Assembly (NCBI RefSeq): GCF_002897375.1
Contig: NZ_BFAG01000002.1
Coordinates: forward strand, 1 to 64,000
DNA length: 64,000 nt
Reading direction: 5' to 3'
From: Deinococcus aerius
GTDB taxonomy: Bacteria > Deinococcota > Deinococci > Deinococcales > Deinococcaceae
The position numbers were made by a program, and so were the translations under genes. Below are positions 45,581 to 55,105 of the stretch, piece after piece. Position 1 is the first letter of the stretch; every line of letters starts with the position of its first letter. The notes beneath the pieces were generated by a model, which worked only from the letters and a program-made list of their open reading frames with translations, had not been told where the DNA came from and did not search any database.

Positions 45581-46921
45581 GTGCCCCACTCCTTTTTTCG
45601 CGCGAGCGATTACCAGCTCTCCCGCCGGGCGAGCGTCATCGCGTTCCTCGCCCTGGTGTCCTTCATGATCCTGGCCGTCGCGCTCGCCAAACTGGCCGCA
45701 CCGCCCAACGCTGCGCCAGCCCGTCCGGTGGTGACGGCCCGCGGGCCCCTCCTGAGCGCCGACGGCCGGATCCTGGCGGGCGGGCCCCTGCAAGCCCGCC
45801 GGTACCCCCACGGGTCCCTCGCCGCGCCCATCGTGGGCTTCGTGGGGGCGTCTGGCGGTCTGGAGGGCGCCGAGCGCGTCTATGATGGCCGGTTGGCGCG
45901 CGGTGAGGCGCTGACCCTCACGCTGGACACCCGCGTGCAGGCGGCGGTGGAACGGGTCCTGGAGGACGCCGTGAGGCGCACCGACGCCCAGTTCGCGTCG
46001 GCGGTCGTGATGGAGACCCGGACAGGGAACCTGACGGCGATGGCGTCCGTGCCCGGCTTCGACCTCAACCGGTGGCCGCAGGTTCCCCCCGACCGCTGGC
46101 GCAACCGCGCGGCGCTGGACGAGTACGAGCCGGGCAGCGTCGTCAAGGCCCTCACCGTCGCCGCGCTGCTGAACGAGGGCCGCACCACGCCCGACACGGT
46201 CTACGACACGCCGATGTGGCGCCGGTACGCGGGCGCGACCATCAACGACATCGTTCCCCACCCGGGTCAGCTCAGGACCCGGCAGATCCTGCGCTATTCC
46301 AGCAACGTCGGCATGACGCGTCTGGTGGAGGATGTCCCGCCCGAGGTGCTGCACCGCTACTTCAGCGCGTACGGCTTCGGGCGGCCGGTGCGGCTGGGGC
46401 TCCCCACCGGGGACGGCCTGCTGCGGGACCCGGAGGACTGGGGCGCGCTGTCGCAGGCCACCATGGCCTTTGGGCAGGGCCTGACGGTGACCACCCTGCA
46501 GCTCGCGGCGGCCTTCAACGTGCTGGCGAACGGCGGGCGGTACGTGGCGCCCCGCCTGGTCGTCGGCGCCCCCACCGGAAGCCGGGCCGTCCTGAGCCGG
46601 GCGACCGCCGCGAGCATGCGGGAGATGCTGCACGGGGTGATCGACGAGGGCATCAGGGCGAAGGCCGAGCTGCCCGGGTACCATGTCGGCGGGAAAACCG
46701 GGACGGCGCAGGTGGCCGTGGATGGGCGCTACAGCGGTGAGGTGTTCTCCAGCACCTTTGGCGGCTTTGTACCGGCTGGTCAGCCGCGCTTCACGGTCGC
46801 GGTGATGGTGCGCGGGGCGAAGCGCGAGTACCAGGGGTCGCAACTGGCGGCGCCGATCTTCCGGGACGTCACGTCGGCCCTGCTGTCCCTGCACGCCGTT
46901 CGGCCGGATCCCGGGCCCTGA
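45581..46921 (+). CDS. Penicillin-binding protein, class B-like transpeptidase
   Basis: A 446-residue membrane-anchored transpeptidase with one N-terminal helix (VIAFLALVSFMILAVAL). Active-site motifs: SVVK (S186, K189), SSN (S240-N242) and KTG (K372, VGGKTGTAQ). It is short for PBP2/FtsI (usually 550-700 residues): the dimerisation region is cut to about 70 residues, though the GPLLSADGRILA stretch is kept. It cross-links peptidoglycan outside the membrane. The GTG start has only a weak site (gaagaaag). It probably shares the promoter at 45202 and may serve stress or cell-wall repair. Confidence 0.88.
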   Translation: MPHSFFRASDYQLSRRASVIAFLALVSFMILAVALAKLAAPPNAAPARPVVTARGPLLSADGRILAGGPLQARRYPHGSLAAPIVGFVGASGGLEGAERVYDGRLARGEALTLTLDTRVQAAVERVLEDAVRRTDAQFASAVVMETRTGNLTAMASVPGFDLNRWPQVPPDRWRNRAALDEYEPGSVVKALTVAALLNEGRTTPDTVYDTPMWRRYAGATINDIVPHPGQLRTRQILRYSSNVGMTRLVEDVPPEVLHRYFSAYGFGRPVRLGLPTGDGLLRDPEDWGALSQATMAFGQGLTVTTLQLAAAFNVLANGGRYVAPRLVVGAPTGSRAVLSRATAASMREMLHGVIDEGIRAKAELPGYHVGGKTGTAQVAVDGRYSGEVFSSTFGGFVPAGQPRFTVAVMVRGAKREYQGSQLAAPIFRDVTSALLSLHAVRPDPGP

Positions 46922-46998
46922 GGACGGGGAGACGCGGGCCACCTCTGGGCCGGGCCGTGGACAGTCCGACACCCGGTCTGGCAAGCTGCGCCGTACCG

Positions 46999-48012
46999 AT
47001 GCGCCGTCCCCTCCTAACCCTGCTGCTGGCCTGCGCCGTCTCCGCCGCCGCCGTGAACGTGACCGTCCTGCCGGGCGACACCCTGCCCGTCCTGGCCGCC
47101 CGTCACGGCGTCACGCCCCTGGACCTGCTGCTCGCCAACCCGGGCCTGGGGCCAGCGGACCTGCGCCCGGGCCTCACCGTGGCGCTTCCGCCCGGTGCCC
47201 CGGGGCCGCTCCCGGTGGTCCCCTCGCCCGCGCCAGCCCCTCCCAGCCCAGCCGTTCCCCCGGTGACCCCCTCATCGCCGGATGTCGCCACCAGCACCTG
47301 GACGGTGCGGCGCGGGGACACCCTCTCGGCCATCGCCCGCCGCCACGGGCTAAGCCTCTCGGGCCTGCTCGCCCTCAACCCGGGGGTGGAGCCGGAGCGT
47401 CCGCTGATGGTCGGGCGCGTCCTGGTGGTGCCGGTGGGCTCAACCCCGGCTGATGGGGCGTCGGTGGCCGCGTCCCGCCTGCCTTTGCCCCTGGCCGCCT
47501 CACCCGCGACTCCACCTACCAGCGGGGTGCTCAGGGTGACCTCGACTGACTCACCCGCGCAGGACGTCCCGGTGGTTTCCCCTTCTCCCGAGGAGCCAGT
47601 ATGGCCGGCCCCCCCGCCCGCCTTCCCCGCACCTCCCCAGGGACTGCCGGTGAGCGGTGCCCGGCTGACGAGTTCCTTTTCCCCGGCGCACCCGGGGGTC
47701 GACCTGGCCGCGCCGCAGGGGACGGCGATCCACGCAGTCGCCGCGGGTGTGGTGGTGGAGTCGCGCTTCGACGCCCGCTCGGGGTGGGGCTGGACCGTGC
47801 TGCTCGAACACGAGGGAGGCTGGCGGACGCGCTACAGCCACAACAGCGCGAACGTGGCGCAGGTCGGGGAACAGGTCCGGGGCGGGCAACTCATCGCCAG
47901 GGTCGGCAGCACTGGCCGCAGTACCGGGCCGCACGTGGACTACCGGGTATACGTCGCGGGCGTGGCCGTCGACCCGCTGGCCCTGCCGCCGGGCCCCTCG
48001 GCCCTGCGCTGA
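46999..48012 (+). CDS. Exported LysM-M23 cell-wall peptidase (copy 2)
   Basis: A 337-residue protein with a signal peptide (RRPLLTLLLACAVSAAA), LysM 1 (VLPGDTLPVLAARHGVTPL), a Pro/Ser linker, LysM 2 (VRRGDTLSAIARRHGLSLS), a second linker and an M23 domain (FSPAHPGVDLAAPQGTAI, VGSTGRSTGPHVDYRV). The domain order and the catalytic region are nearly the same as in the copy at 34944. The ATG at 46999 lies 11 bases after CAAGCT, the same arrangement as in that copy, but the upstream TTTACA repeats are not recognisable. It cuts peptidoglycan cross-links. Confidence 0.9.
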   Translation: MRRPLLTLLLACAVSAAAVNVTVLPGDTLPVLAARHGVTPLDLLLANPGLGPADLRPGLTVALPPGAPGPLPVVPSPAPAPPSPAVPPVTPSSPDVATSTWTVRRGDTLSAIARRHGLSLSGLLALNPGVEPERPLMVGRVLVVPVGSTPADGASVAASRLPLPLAASPATPPTSGVLRVTSTDSPAQDVPVVSPSPEEPVWPAPPPAFPAPPQGLPVSGARLTSSFSPAHPGVDLAAPQGTAIHAVAAGVVVESRFDARSGWGWTVLLEHEGGWRTRYSHNSANVAQVGEQVRGGQLIARVGSTGRSTGPHVDYRVYVAGVAVDPLALPPGPSALR

Positions 48013-48184
48013 CCCCCGGTCACTTCGCGTCTGCCACCGCTGCGACCCTCCCGGAGTCCTGCGCGGCGGCCCTTCCCCTTTCGCTTCGGGCGTGGAGAAG
48101 CCAGCTTCACCATCTCCCCGGTGGGATCACCCCAAGTTCACGTCCGGCCGCTCGCGCGAACCTGTGCGAGCGTAGGTGAAGGTC

Positions 48185-51100
48185 TCAAGTCGCGTCCAGG
48201 AGGCTGTGCAGGACGGGTCGCACGCGCCCGGCAAGCAGGTCGATGCCCAACGGCGCGATGGTGTCCTCTCTGCAAAGACGTTCGATCTCTGCGGCGCACC
48301 ACTCCCGCAGCTCCTCCGATAACCTGCCAGCACGGGCCAAGAGTCGCGGTACCGTGGCGACGGCCGACGGATCACGGTCCGTCGTCAACCAGGCGGCCAA
48401 AGCCACGGCGAACGCTGGGTCGTTTCGCAAGCGCCGGATCAGCGGCGGTGTCATACTTTCAGAGGCGATCGTGGGAACGGCCGTGCAGTGCTCGAACGTG
48501 CCTTTGAGCGCCTCGATCAAGTTCTCGGGTGTGGCGTGCAGGCCCATCAAACGGAAAGTGAGCCGGTAGGACGCTTCCGCCTTGCTGGACGCGTACCAGT
48601 CGTAGGCGCGGTGAACGACAGGGCTGTCCGGCCAACCCTCCGTCAGGGCCATCAGGACGCTTTCCCGAGGGGGGTCATCGCCGAACGCCGTGGTGAGCCG
48701 GTCCAACACAGAGGCGTTGCCTCTGAAGTGCTGGCCCAGCAGCTGGGCCGCGGCAAGCGTGGTGTCGCGGTGGGCATCTGCGTCCTCAAGAGCATCCAGA
48801 CAGGCCTCCAAGAGGAGTCCGCTGCCCGGCACCACACGCCCGAGGAACCGCAATACTGCTGAGGAGTTTCCCACCGCACGGTGTTGTTCGACGACCTCCA
48901 GCACCTTCCGCCTGGCCACGGGAGACTCGTCCGCGTATGCCGCGAGCACTCGCAGGAGACGGCCGTCGTGTTTTTCCTGAACTCCAAGGAGGTCTTGTCC
49001 GGTTGCCCTTTCGACGTCCTCCCAATGCTGCACGACCACGGCCACGAAATTTCCGGAGACATCAAACGCCGCTTCTAACACCGGACGGATCCACTCCGAG
49101 AGTCTTCGCCCATGAACCTTGACGGTCACCGCGTCGAGTGCGCCAAGGGTAAGCAACCCGGCAATGCCCGCCTGCGCGTGAGTTCGAAACGAGATGCCCG
49201 GGGTGCTCGCATGCCTGGTGAGTTGCTCGATGACGGGCGCCAGGTCGCGCCCTTCCGCCCGGGCGCGAAGCGCCAGGCTGATGGCGCACTGCACGCGCGT
49301 TTCTGGATCGCCTTCTTCGTGGTGCGCCTCCAGCAGGTTCAGCACCTCTTGTGCGTCCCCCCAGCGTTGCTGGAGCTTGGAGGCGATCACCAGCCGTGAG
49401 GCGGGATCAAGTGGCATGGACCTGTCCCGCACGACCTGCCGAATGGAAGCGTCGTGCCGCAGGTGATAGGCGACGTCACCTGCCCCCTCCGCACCTCTGT
49501 CCAGAACTTGCCGGGCGTACTCCAGCATGCGCGGTTCTTGGGAGAAGAGCCGTAACGCGTGATGGAAACCGTTGTGGGCGAGGCTCTGCTGCTGATTCAA
49601 GTGCGTGAGGGCGGCATCCAGAATGGCCTGACCGTCTTCGCCCACGCCCACCTTGGCCAGTCCGTTCAACACGAAATCAGGTCGGGCGCACGCCGGGTCG
49701 CGCAGCAGGGCCAGGAGCCGCCGACGTGAGGCGCCGGCGTCGCGCAGGATGCCGGGAATGAGGAAGCCAATACTGGCCGCCACATCGTCAGGACCATGAA
49801 CCAGCGGCAGGAGTCGGGAGGCCACCTCCGGGTCGTCCATGCCCCAACCCTCCAGCAAGGCCTGGGCCGACCAATGCGGGAACCCGCTGTCGAGACCGGC
49901 GAGCAACTTCGCCTGGGCAGGGGCGGTTCGGCCAATCAGGGACGCGAAAAACAAGTCGCGATCTTCCAGATCGCCGCTTTCCAGGCGAGCGTCGATGGCC
50001 TGCACAATCGCGGGGACATCGCGGAAGTGGTGGAGCAGCAGTGGCCACGCGTCGTGCGTGCCCAGGAACGGATGTTGCTCGCCGCGAATCTCCCCGGCGA
50101 CGGCATCAACCACTTGAGGATCAGCAGAGAAGCCGCGCAGCAGCACCTTCCACGCCGAGTCGTTGTCCACCCCGGCCCGGGGCCTGGCGGGCATACAGAC
50201 GTCACGGACCCGCGGGTGACCCGGCCACCCCTGCACCAGAACGTCAACCACCAGATCACGGAGTTCGTAGGGCACGCCGCTCGTGTGGTTCAAAAAGGAC
50301 AACGCGTCGTCCAGGTACGGGTCGGTGAGTCGACCTTGTTTGGCCAGGCCGAGATAGGCGAGGAGACGGTGTTCGGGATGGGGCGAGGCGGCGTGGTGGT
50401 CAAGCAGTTCCGAAAGCTCCGAGTCCGCGGGCGACGCGAGCACGAGCGCGTGAAGGGCACCTCCTTGGGCTTCGACCGAGTGTGCCTGCTGCACGACCCG
50501 CTCGAGACGCTCGAAGAGTTCAGGCTGCTGACTGCCCAGGGCGGCCAGGGCCCTGGCGGCGGCGGCACGCTCCGGGGCCTCCTCTTCGTATAGGCCCCGG
50601 AAGAGCAGGGCAATGGTGTCCTCCTCCGGGGGCCAGGTCCCCATGACCTCGATGGCGCCCGAGCGGTACCGCAGGCGCTCCGGGAACCAACGGCGAAGCC
50701 GCTCGTGCACCAGCTCGCGCACCTTGGCGGAGTGCAGACCGTCGAGCGCGTGGCCCAGGAGCCGTTCACGCTGCGGTGCCCACGTCTCGCGCTCGATGGC
50801 CGCGAGCGTGTCGCGCGCGACCTCCTGCGCGAGCGCCGGTGGAACCGGGAATTCCCCGAATGCGGCCTCCGCCAGGAGCTGGGCCAGGTGCTGCCGCTGC
50901 GCGACGGCGCCGCCCGGGGCACGCAGCACGTCCATCAGTTGCCGCACCTGCTGCGGCGGTCGCGTGAAGTGCAGCGTGCCCAGCAAGACTTCACGCCACT
51001 GGGCTTCGAAGCGGCGCGCCCGGACGACCTCCAGCTGGTCGTCCAGCCGTGAGAGGTACCCGGCGGCCAGAAACTCCTGCAGCGAACGGTGGAAGAAGCC

Positions 51101-53056
51101 CGCCTCGTGCGGGGACCGCCCCACCAGCAGCCCCGAGTTGGTCTCACCGACGGCGACCAGGCGCGCGGCGGACGTGCTGGCCTCACGCCGCCCGAGGCCC
51201 AAGCCCACCTCATCGTCTTGCAGGTACGCGGCGACCACCTCGCTGGCGGCGTCGATGGGAATCACGCCCTCGGGGTAGGCACAGTGCATCTCATACGCGA
51301 GGCGCTCGAACGCCTGCCGCGTTTCCGCCGGGGAGAGGTGGCTGTCGTCGTCGCCCATCGCCGCGGCTCGCCGCCGCCGCCGGGGGTGCGCCTCCAGGAG
51401 GTGCTTGACGACTTCCTCGTACACCCGGAAGCGGCTGCGCGGCAAGGCGACCTCCGCGCGGCGCAGCGCGACCAGCAGGCACAGCAGGAGCGGCACGGCC
51501 GCCAGGTGCGCGAGGTCCGGCGAGTCGCGCAACTCCTCGAAAAAAGCCTCCACTTCCGCCACCGCGCGCCGCGCGACCACGTCATCGCCCGGGTCCTCGT
51601 CCGCGTTTCGCAGTTGGTGCGCGAACCAGGTCCCGGCCAGGCGGCGCTGCTGTGCCTCCGAGAGGTCGGCAATGTGACCGTCCGCCCAGCCACTCAGCTT
51701 GGCCTTGAACAGTTTGTACCCGTCCGGGCGGCTGGCGAGCAGCACCGGCACCCCGCGTTGCTGCACGAACACGCGCAGTCGGTCGAGCGCGAGCTCGCCG
51801 TAGTCCGAACGCACGTACTCGTCCAGGCCGTCGACGACGAGGAGCAGGCGCCCGTCGTCCAGGGCCCGGTCGATGAGTGGCGCGAGGTCCTGGGCATTGA
51901 AGGCGCGCAACCACTGCCGCATCACCTCGTGCAGGGACACGGTGTTCTCGCCTTCGAACGAGATCACGCGTGTCCAGAAGGCGAAAGGCACCCATACGGG
52001 GAGGTGCTGACCCCACTTGCTCGCCACCTGTGCCAATTCCGGCGCGTCATCGAGCAGATCGAGGGTCAAAAAACGCAGCAACGTGCTTTTCCCGGAGCCG
52101 GGACCGCCGAGGATCACCTGGGCGTCGTGCTCGGTCAGCCAGCCCTCCAGTCCCCGCCGTCGGGTGTCGGAAGAGGGACGAGCGGTGCGGACCTCCCGAC
52201 GGCGTCGACGCCGCGTTTCGTGTTCGTGGTCGGCCTCGGGGTCTTCTTCAGGGCTGGTCGGCTGTCCGACCGGAAGACTTTCCGGCGGCGCGTCGAGAAT
52301 GTCCGGCAGGATGAACCGTTCGCGGAGCGAGGGCGCGCGGACACGGGTAGCGTCGGTCAGGGCTACGCCGGAGTCATGTTGCTCGAACACGGACGCGTAG
52401 AACGACCGGAGCCCCTGGCGTAGCTGGAAGAAGTTGGGCGCGTCGAGACGATCCTCCAGGGCCCGCGCCGCGTCCGCGCCGCAAAAGGCTTCGACCCAGG
52501 GGCGACCGAAGAAGTCATCCACGACTTCGGGCATCTGCTTGAGCAGGCGGTTGAGTTCGTCCGCGTCCCAGCGGAGGAGCTGGATGTGGTGGGCCTCCAG
52601 CACCCCCTGCTGTTCGCGGAACATGTCGTCCCGCTGCTTCCCCCGCAGGCTTTCCATCGTGCACAGCACGAAGGCGGAGGTGCGGTCGCGCCCCACGAAC
52701 CCGTCCTCCTCCAGGAACTTCTCGACGGCCGCCTTGATCCTTGCGGGGCCGAAGTCCTCGACGCGTTTGCACTGGTACACCACGTACGTTTCGCCGTCGA
52801 GCTCACGGGCGTACAGGTCAATGCCCGCCTGCGCGTCGCCCTGCTCGCCGTACAGGCGGCAGCCCTCCACCGAAGCGTCCCGCTGGGCGAGGCGTAGACA
52901 GAGCCGTTCAAAGTCCTGCCAACTCAACTCGCGGTACGGCAGCTCCTGCAGGCGCGTATGGACGGGGGGATTGGGGACCCGCCCGACCGGCTGAGAGAGC
53001 CGGGTGGGCAGGGGTGCGAGGGCTTGGGGCGCGGCGGGCAGGGTCACGTCCTCCAC
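48185..53056 (-). CDS. STAND protein: Mrr-like nuclease, NACHT ATPase, HEAT-like repeats
   Basis: A 1623-residue protein. The N-terminus is a PD-(D/E)XK nuclease: WQDFERLCLRLAQR, D80 in QAGIDLYAR, then VVYQCKRVEDF (QCK at 95-97), as in Mrr-type enzymes. A linker rich in Arg and Glu (265-300) leads to a NACHT domain with Walker A GGPGSGKST (317-325) and Walker B LLLVVDGLDEY (404-414), then ASRPDGYKL and an FHRSLQEFLAAGYL segment. The remaining about 900 residues are helical HEAT-like repeats, the likely sensor. This architecture is that of bacterial NACHT/Avs-like anti-phage proteins, in which ligand binding triggers assembly and nuclease action. The GTG start at 53056 has no strong site. It stands alone. 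Confidence 0.85.
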   Translation of the reverse strand: MEDVTLPAAPQALAPLPTRLSQPVGRVPNPPVHTRLQELPYRELSWQDFERLCLRLAQRDASVEGCRLYGEQGDAQAGIDLYARELDGETYVVYQCKRVEDFGPARIKAAVEKFLEEDGFVGRDRTSAFVLCTMESLRGKQRDDMFREQQGVLEAHHIQLLRWDADELNRLLKQMPEVVDDFFGRPWVEAFCGADAARALEDRLDAPNFFQLRQGLRSFYASVFEQHDSGVALTDATRVRAPSLRERFILPDILDAPPESLPVGQPTSPEEDPEADHEHETRRRRRREVRTARPSSDTRRRGLEGWLTEHDAQVILGGPGSGKSTLLRFLTLDLLDDAPELAQVASKWGQHLPVWVPFAFWTRVISFEGENTVSLHEVMRQWLRAFNAQDLAPLIDRALDDGRLLLVVDGLDEYVRSDYGELALDRLRVFVQQRGVPVLLASRPDGYKLFKAKLSGWADGHIADLSEAQQRRLAGTWFAHQLRNADEDPGDDVVARRAVAEVEAFFEELRDSPDLAHLAAVPLLLCLLVALRRAEVALPRSRFRVYEEVVKHLLEAHPRRRRRAAAMGDDDSHLSPAETRQAFERLAYEMHCAYPEGVIPIDAASEVVAAYLQDDEVGLGLGRREASTSAARLVAVGETNSGLLVGRSPHEAGFFHRSLQEFLAAGYLSRLDDQLEVVRARRFEAQWREVLLGTLHFTRPPQQVRQLMDVLRAPGGAVAQRQHLAQLLAEAAFGEFPVPPALAQEVARDTLAAIERETWAPQRERLLGHALDGLHSAKVRELVHERLRRWFPERLRYRSGAIEVMGTWPPEEDTIALLFRGLYEEEAPERAAAARALAALGSQQPELFERLERVVQQAHSVEAQGGALHALVLASPADSELSELLDHHAASPHPEHRLLAYLGLAKQGRLTDPYLDDALSFLNHTSGVPYELRDLVVDVLVQGWPGHPRVRDVCMPARPRAGVDNDSAWKVLLRGFSADPQVVDAVAGEIRGEQHPFLGTHDAWPLLLHHFRDVPAIVQAIDARLESGDLEDRDLFFASLIGRTAPAQAKLLAGLDSGFPHWSAQALLEGWGMDDPEVASRLLPLVHGPDDVAASIGFLIPGILRDAGASRRRLLALLRDPACARPDFVLNGLAKVGVGEDGQAILDAALTHLNQQQSLAHNGFHHALRLFSQEPRMLEYARQVLDRGAEGAGDVAYHLRHDASIRQVVRDRSMPLDPASRLVIASKLQQRWGDAQEVLNLLEAHHEEGDPETRVQCAISLALRARAEGRDLAPVIEQLTRHASTPGISFRTHAQAGIAGLLTLGALDAVTVKVHGRRLSEWIRPVLEAAFDVSGNFVAVVVQHWEDVERATGQDLLGVQEKHDGRLLRVLAAYADESPVARRKVLEVVEQHRAVGNSSAVLRFLGRVVPGSGLLLEACLDALEDADAHRDTTLAAAQLLGQHFRGNASVLDRLTTAFGDDPPRESVLMALTEGWPDSPVVHRAYDWYASSKAEASYRLTFRLMGLHATPENLIEALKGTFEHCTAVPTIASESMTPPLIRRLRNDPAFAVALAAWLTTDRDPSAVATVPRLLARAGRLSEELREWCAAEIERLCREDTIAPLGIDLLAGRVRPVLHSLLDAT

Positions 53057-53367
53057 GATAGCTGTCGAATAACCCCCCGGTGGAGGATTCCGGCCGTCGC
53101 CAGCTCACCCGGAACGCCCCAGGTCACCGTCCCGCTGGGTGGTGTGGAGGGCCACTCCAGGCACCGCTTCCACAACGTTCGTCTTGAGGGATACCTATGA
53201 ACAGGCTGAGGTCGGGTCCGCGACCTTGATCTCCGCCCTCCACCTCGCTCCGGAAAGAAAGCGGCGCAAGACGATGCTCACCTGTGGGAGCGGCGCGGGA
53301 AGCCCGGCCCGCAGTTGTCTCAACTCAGGCCAGGCTCAAGCGCGGGCCCTGCTCGCCCAACGCGTTC
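53057..53367. other. Gene-free stretch, possible remnants
   Basis: No supported gene on either strand. Short open frames (for example near 53220-53360) have no family signature. The start region of the NACHT gene lies at its left and the C39 promoter at its right. Confidence 0.4.
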
Positions 53368-53399
53368 TTTACAGGTTTTTTACAGGCCCCCGGCAAGAT
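53368..53399 (+). promoter_or_regulatory. Direct-repeat promoter module, leaderless, for C39 copy 2
   Basis: TTTACA (53368-53373), five bases, TTTACA (53379-53384), nine bases, CAAGAT (53394-53399), then ATG after five bases. Both repeats are perfect. Confidence 0.85.
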
Positions 53400-53404
53400 A
53401 GGCC

Positions 53405-54298
53405 ATGCCGATGCGACCGCTTCCTCTGTTTTCGCTGGCTCTGTGCGCGCTCGTCGGGTCGGCGTCCGCCCTGCCCGCGAGCGTCACCCTGAAGAACATC
53501 CGCCATGAGTACCAGGGCCCGGACAACTGTGCCCCGGTGACGGCGCTGACGGTCCTGGGGTACTACGGCACCCGGGTCAGCCAGGCGGGGGCCGCGAATG
53601 CCATGAAGGACTACCCCGGCGACCCGCAGGTCACCAGCCTGGAACTCGCCGCCTACCTGGGCCGCTCCGGGCTGCGCAGCGTGATCCGCTACGCGGGGGA
53701 CGCCGAGGTGCTGCGCGAACTGGTCTCCCGCGGCTTTCCGGTGGTGGTGCAGCAGCGCCTGCGCACGGGCAGCAACGTGGCGCACTTCCGCACCGTGTAC
53801 GGGTACAGCCGGGGACGCTTCCTGGTGAGCGACCCCATCCGGGGCCCCTCGCTGAGCCTCACCACGGCAGAGATGCAGGACCTGTGGCGGTACTACAACG
53901 GCGAGTACCTGGTCGCGTATCCGCCCGGAAAGGAGGCGCAGGTGCGGGCGGCCCTGGGCGAGGACTTCGGCGTGGCGGCCAACTGGCGGCACGCCAGACT
54001 CCACGGGGAGCAGGATGTCAGGGCGCGCCCGAACGATCCCTATGCCTGGTGGGGGCTGGCCAAGGCGAACCTCCGGCTGGGGAAGGTCGCGGCGGCCTCC
54101 GGGAACTTCGACCGGGCGGTGGCGCTCGGCGTGCCGACCCTGTACCTCCTGTACCGGCAGGAGGCCCTCGAGGCGTGGACCCGGGCGGGTGAGCACCGCA
54201 AGACGCTGAACCTGGCCCGGCGGGCCCTGAGGGCCTACCCGAGAAGCAAGGAACTGCTGCATTTCGAGCAACTCGCCAGCCGCGCGCTCGGGGCGTAG
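53405..54298 (+). CDS. Exported C39-family peptidase with a TPR-like tail (copy 2)
   Basis: A 297-residue protein: signal peptide (PLPLFSLALCALVGSASA), then a papain-like C39 domain with Gln and Cys in EYQGPDNCAPVTALTVLGYYG, His in NVAHFRTVYGYSRG and Asp in FLVSDPIRGPSL. The C-terminal 100 residues form TPR-like helices (DPYAWWGLAKANLRLGKVAAA, NLARRALRAYP). Unlike bacteriocin-processing C39 domains it is not fused to an ABC transporter. The leaderless promoter fixes the ATG at 53405. It is probably an envelope peptidase or binding protein. Confidence 0.85.
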   Translation: MPMRPLPLFSLALCALVGSASALPASVTLKNIRHEYQGPDNCAPVTALTVLGYYGTRVSQAGAANAMKDYPGDPQVTSLELAAYLGRSGLRSVIRYAGDAEVLRELVSRGFPVVVQQRLRTGSNVAHFRTVYGYSRGRFLVSDPIRGPSLSLTTAEMQDLWRYYNGEYLVAYPPGKEAQVRAALGEDFGVAANWRHARLHGEQDVRARPNDPYAWWGLAKANLRLGKVAAASGNFDRAVALGVPTLYLLYRQEALEAWTRAGEHRKTLNLARRALRAYPRSKELLHFEQLASRALGA

Positions 54299-54503
54299 GA
54301 GCGCGTCACGGCGAGGTGGGCGAAGGTCCAGGGCAGGGGACGAGGACGGCCCCGGCGGGACGCCGCAACGGCCCCGGCTCGCTCCCGCCGCGTGCCCTCT
54401 CCGGTGGGACGCTGGCCGCTCCGGGGGAACGGGTGGCCGCCCCGCCCTCATGTCCGGGCGGTACAACCAGGCTGGACCGTTCACCTGCTGTTCCGGAGGA
54501 GAC

Positions 54504-54995
54504 ATGAGAAGCCGTACCGCCATCTGCCTCACCGTCCTGACCCTCCTCGGCGCCGCCCTCGCGGGTGGCGGCGGGCCGGTGGCCGGCATCGGCCAGCCAG
54601 CCCCCAACTTCGTCCTGCACACGGTGGACGGGGAGACCGTCCGCCTCTCCGACCTGCGGGGCAAGGTGGTCATCGTGCTGTTCGGGGACGTCCACTGCAC
54701 GGTCTGCCGGGCAAACGACCGGTTGTTGCGCCTGTACCAGTACCAGTACGTGGACCGTGACCTGGCGGTGCTGAGCCTGCACGCCCACGTGACTCCCGAC
54801 GAACTGGCCCGGTACGACGCGCAGTTCCTCTTCGGCGTGCTCACGGGGCGTGACCCCGGCGACGTCGCCACGCACGCGTACCGGGCCACGCTGCCCACCA
54901 CGGTCTTCATCGACCGGCGCGGCCGCATCCGGCGGGTCGTGCACGGCCGCCTCGACGAGGGCGAGCTGGTGCGCGACCTCCAGGCCTTGCTGTAG
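54504..54995 (+). CDS. Exported TlpA/AhpC-like redoxin
   Basis: A 163-residue protein with a signal peptide (TAICLTVLTLLGAALAGGG) and a thioredoxin-fold domain of the redoxin type: GQPAPNFVLHTVDGETVRLSDLRGK, then the active site FGDVHCTVCR (CxxC) and TLPTTVFIDRRGRIRR. Related proteins reduce or oxidise thiols outside the membrane, for example in cytochrome or copper-site assembly. The ATG follows ggaggaga. The next gene is 110 bases away. Confidence 0.85.
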   Translation: MRSRTAICLTVLTLLGAALAGGGGPVAGIGQPAPNFVLHTVDGETVRLSDLRGKVVIVLFGDVHCTVCRANDRLLRLYQYQYVDRDLAVLSLHAHVTPDELARYDAQFLFGVLTGRDPGDVATHAYRATLPTTVFIDRRGRIRRVVHGRLDEGELVRDLQALL

Positions 54996-55012
54996 TCCCC
55001 CACCCGGGGGAC
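54995..55012 (+). terminator. Short G/C hairpin after the redoxin gene
   Basis: GTCCCCC / GGGGGAC with a 4-base loop, starting in the stop codon. No T-run. It may terminate or only stabilise the mRNA. Confidence 0.4.
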
Positions 55013-55105
55013 AGGAGGAGGAATGAACCCCCCGTTCCCTGGAACCCCGGCCCGGCCTCAGAACGCCGCGGAGCCAGCATCCGGCCGCGCGGCGAGTGAG
55101 GTGAC

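Noticed and set aside
46950..46999. A direct-repeat module before LysM-M23 copy 2
   Set aside because: CAAGCT and the 11-base gap to ATG match copy 1, but no two TTTACA-like repeats with an 11-base period are present.
54995..55012. CCCCC-accc-GGGGG as a fourth CsoR operator
   Set aside because: It lacks the TATACC/GGTATA flanks, has no -35/-10 around it and begins in the redoxin stop codon, so a terminator-like hairpin is more likely.
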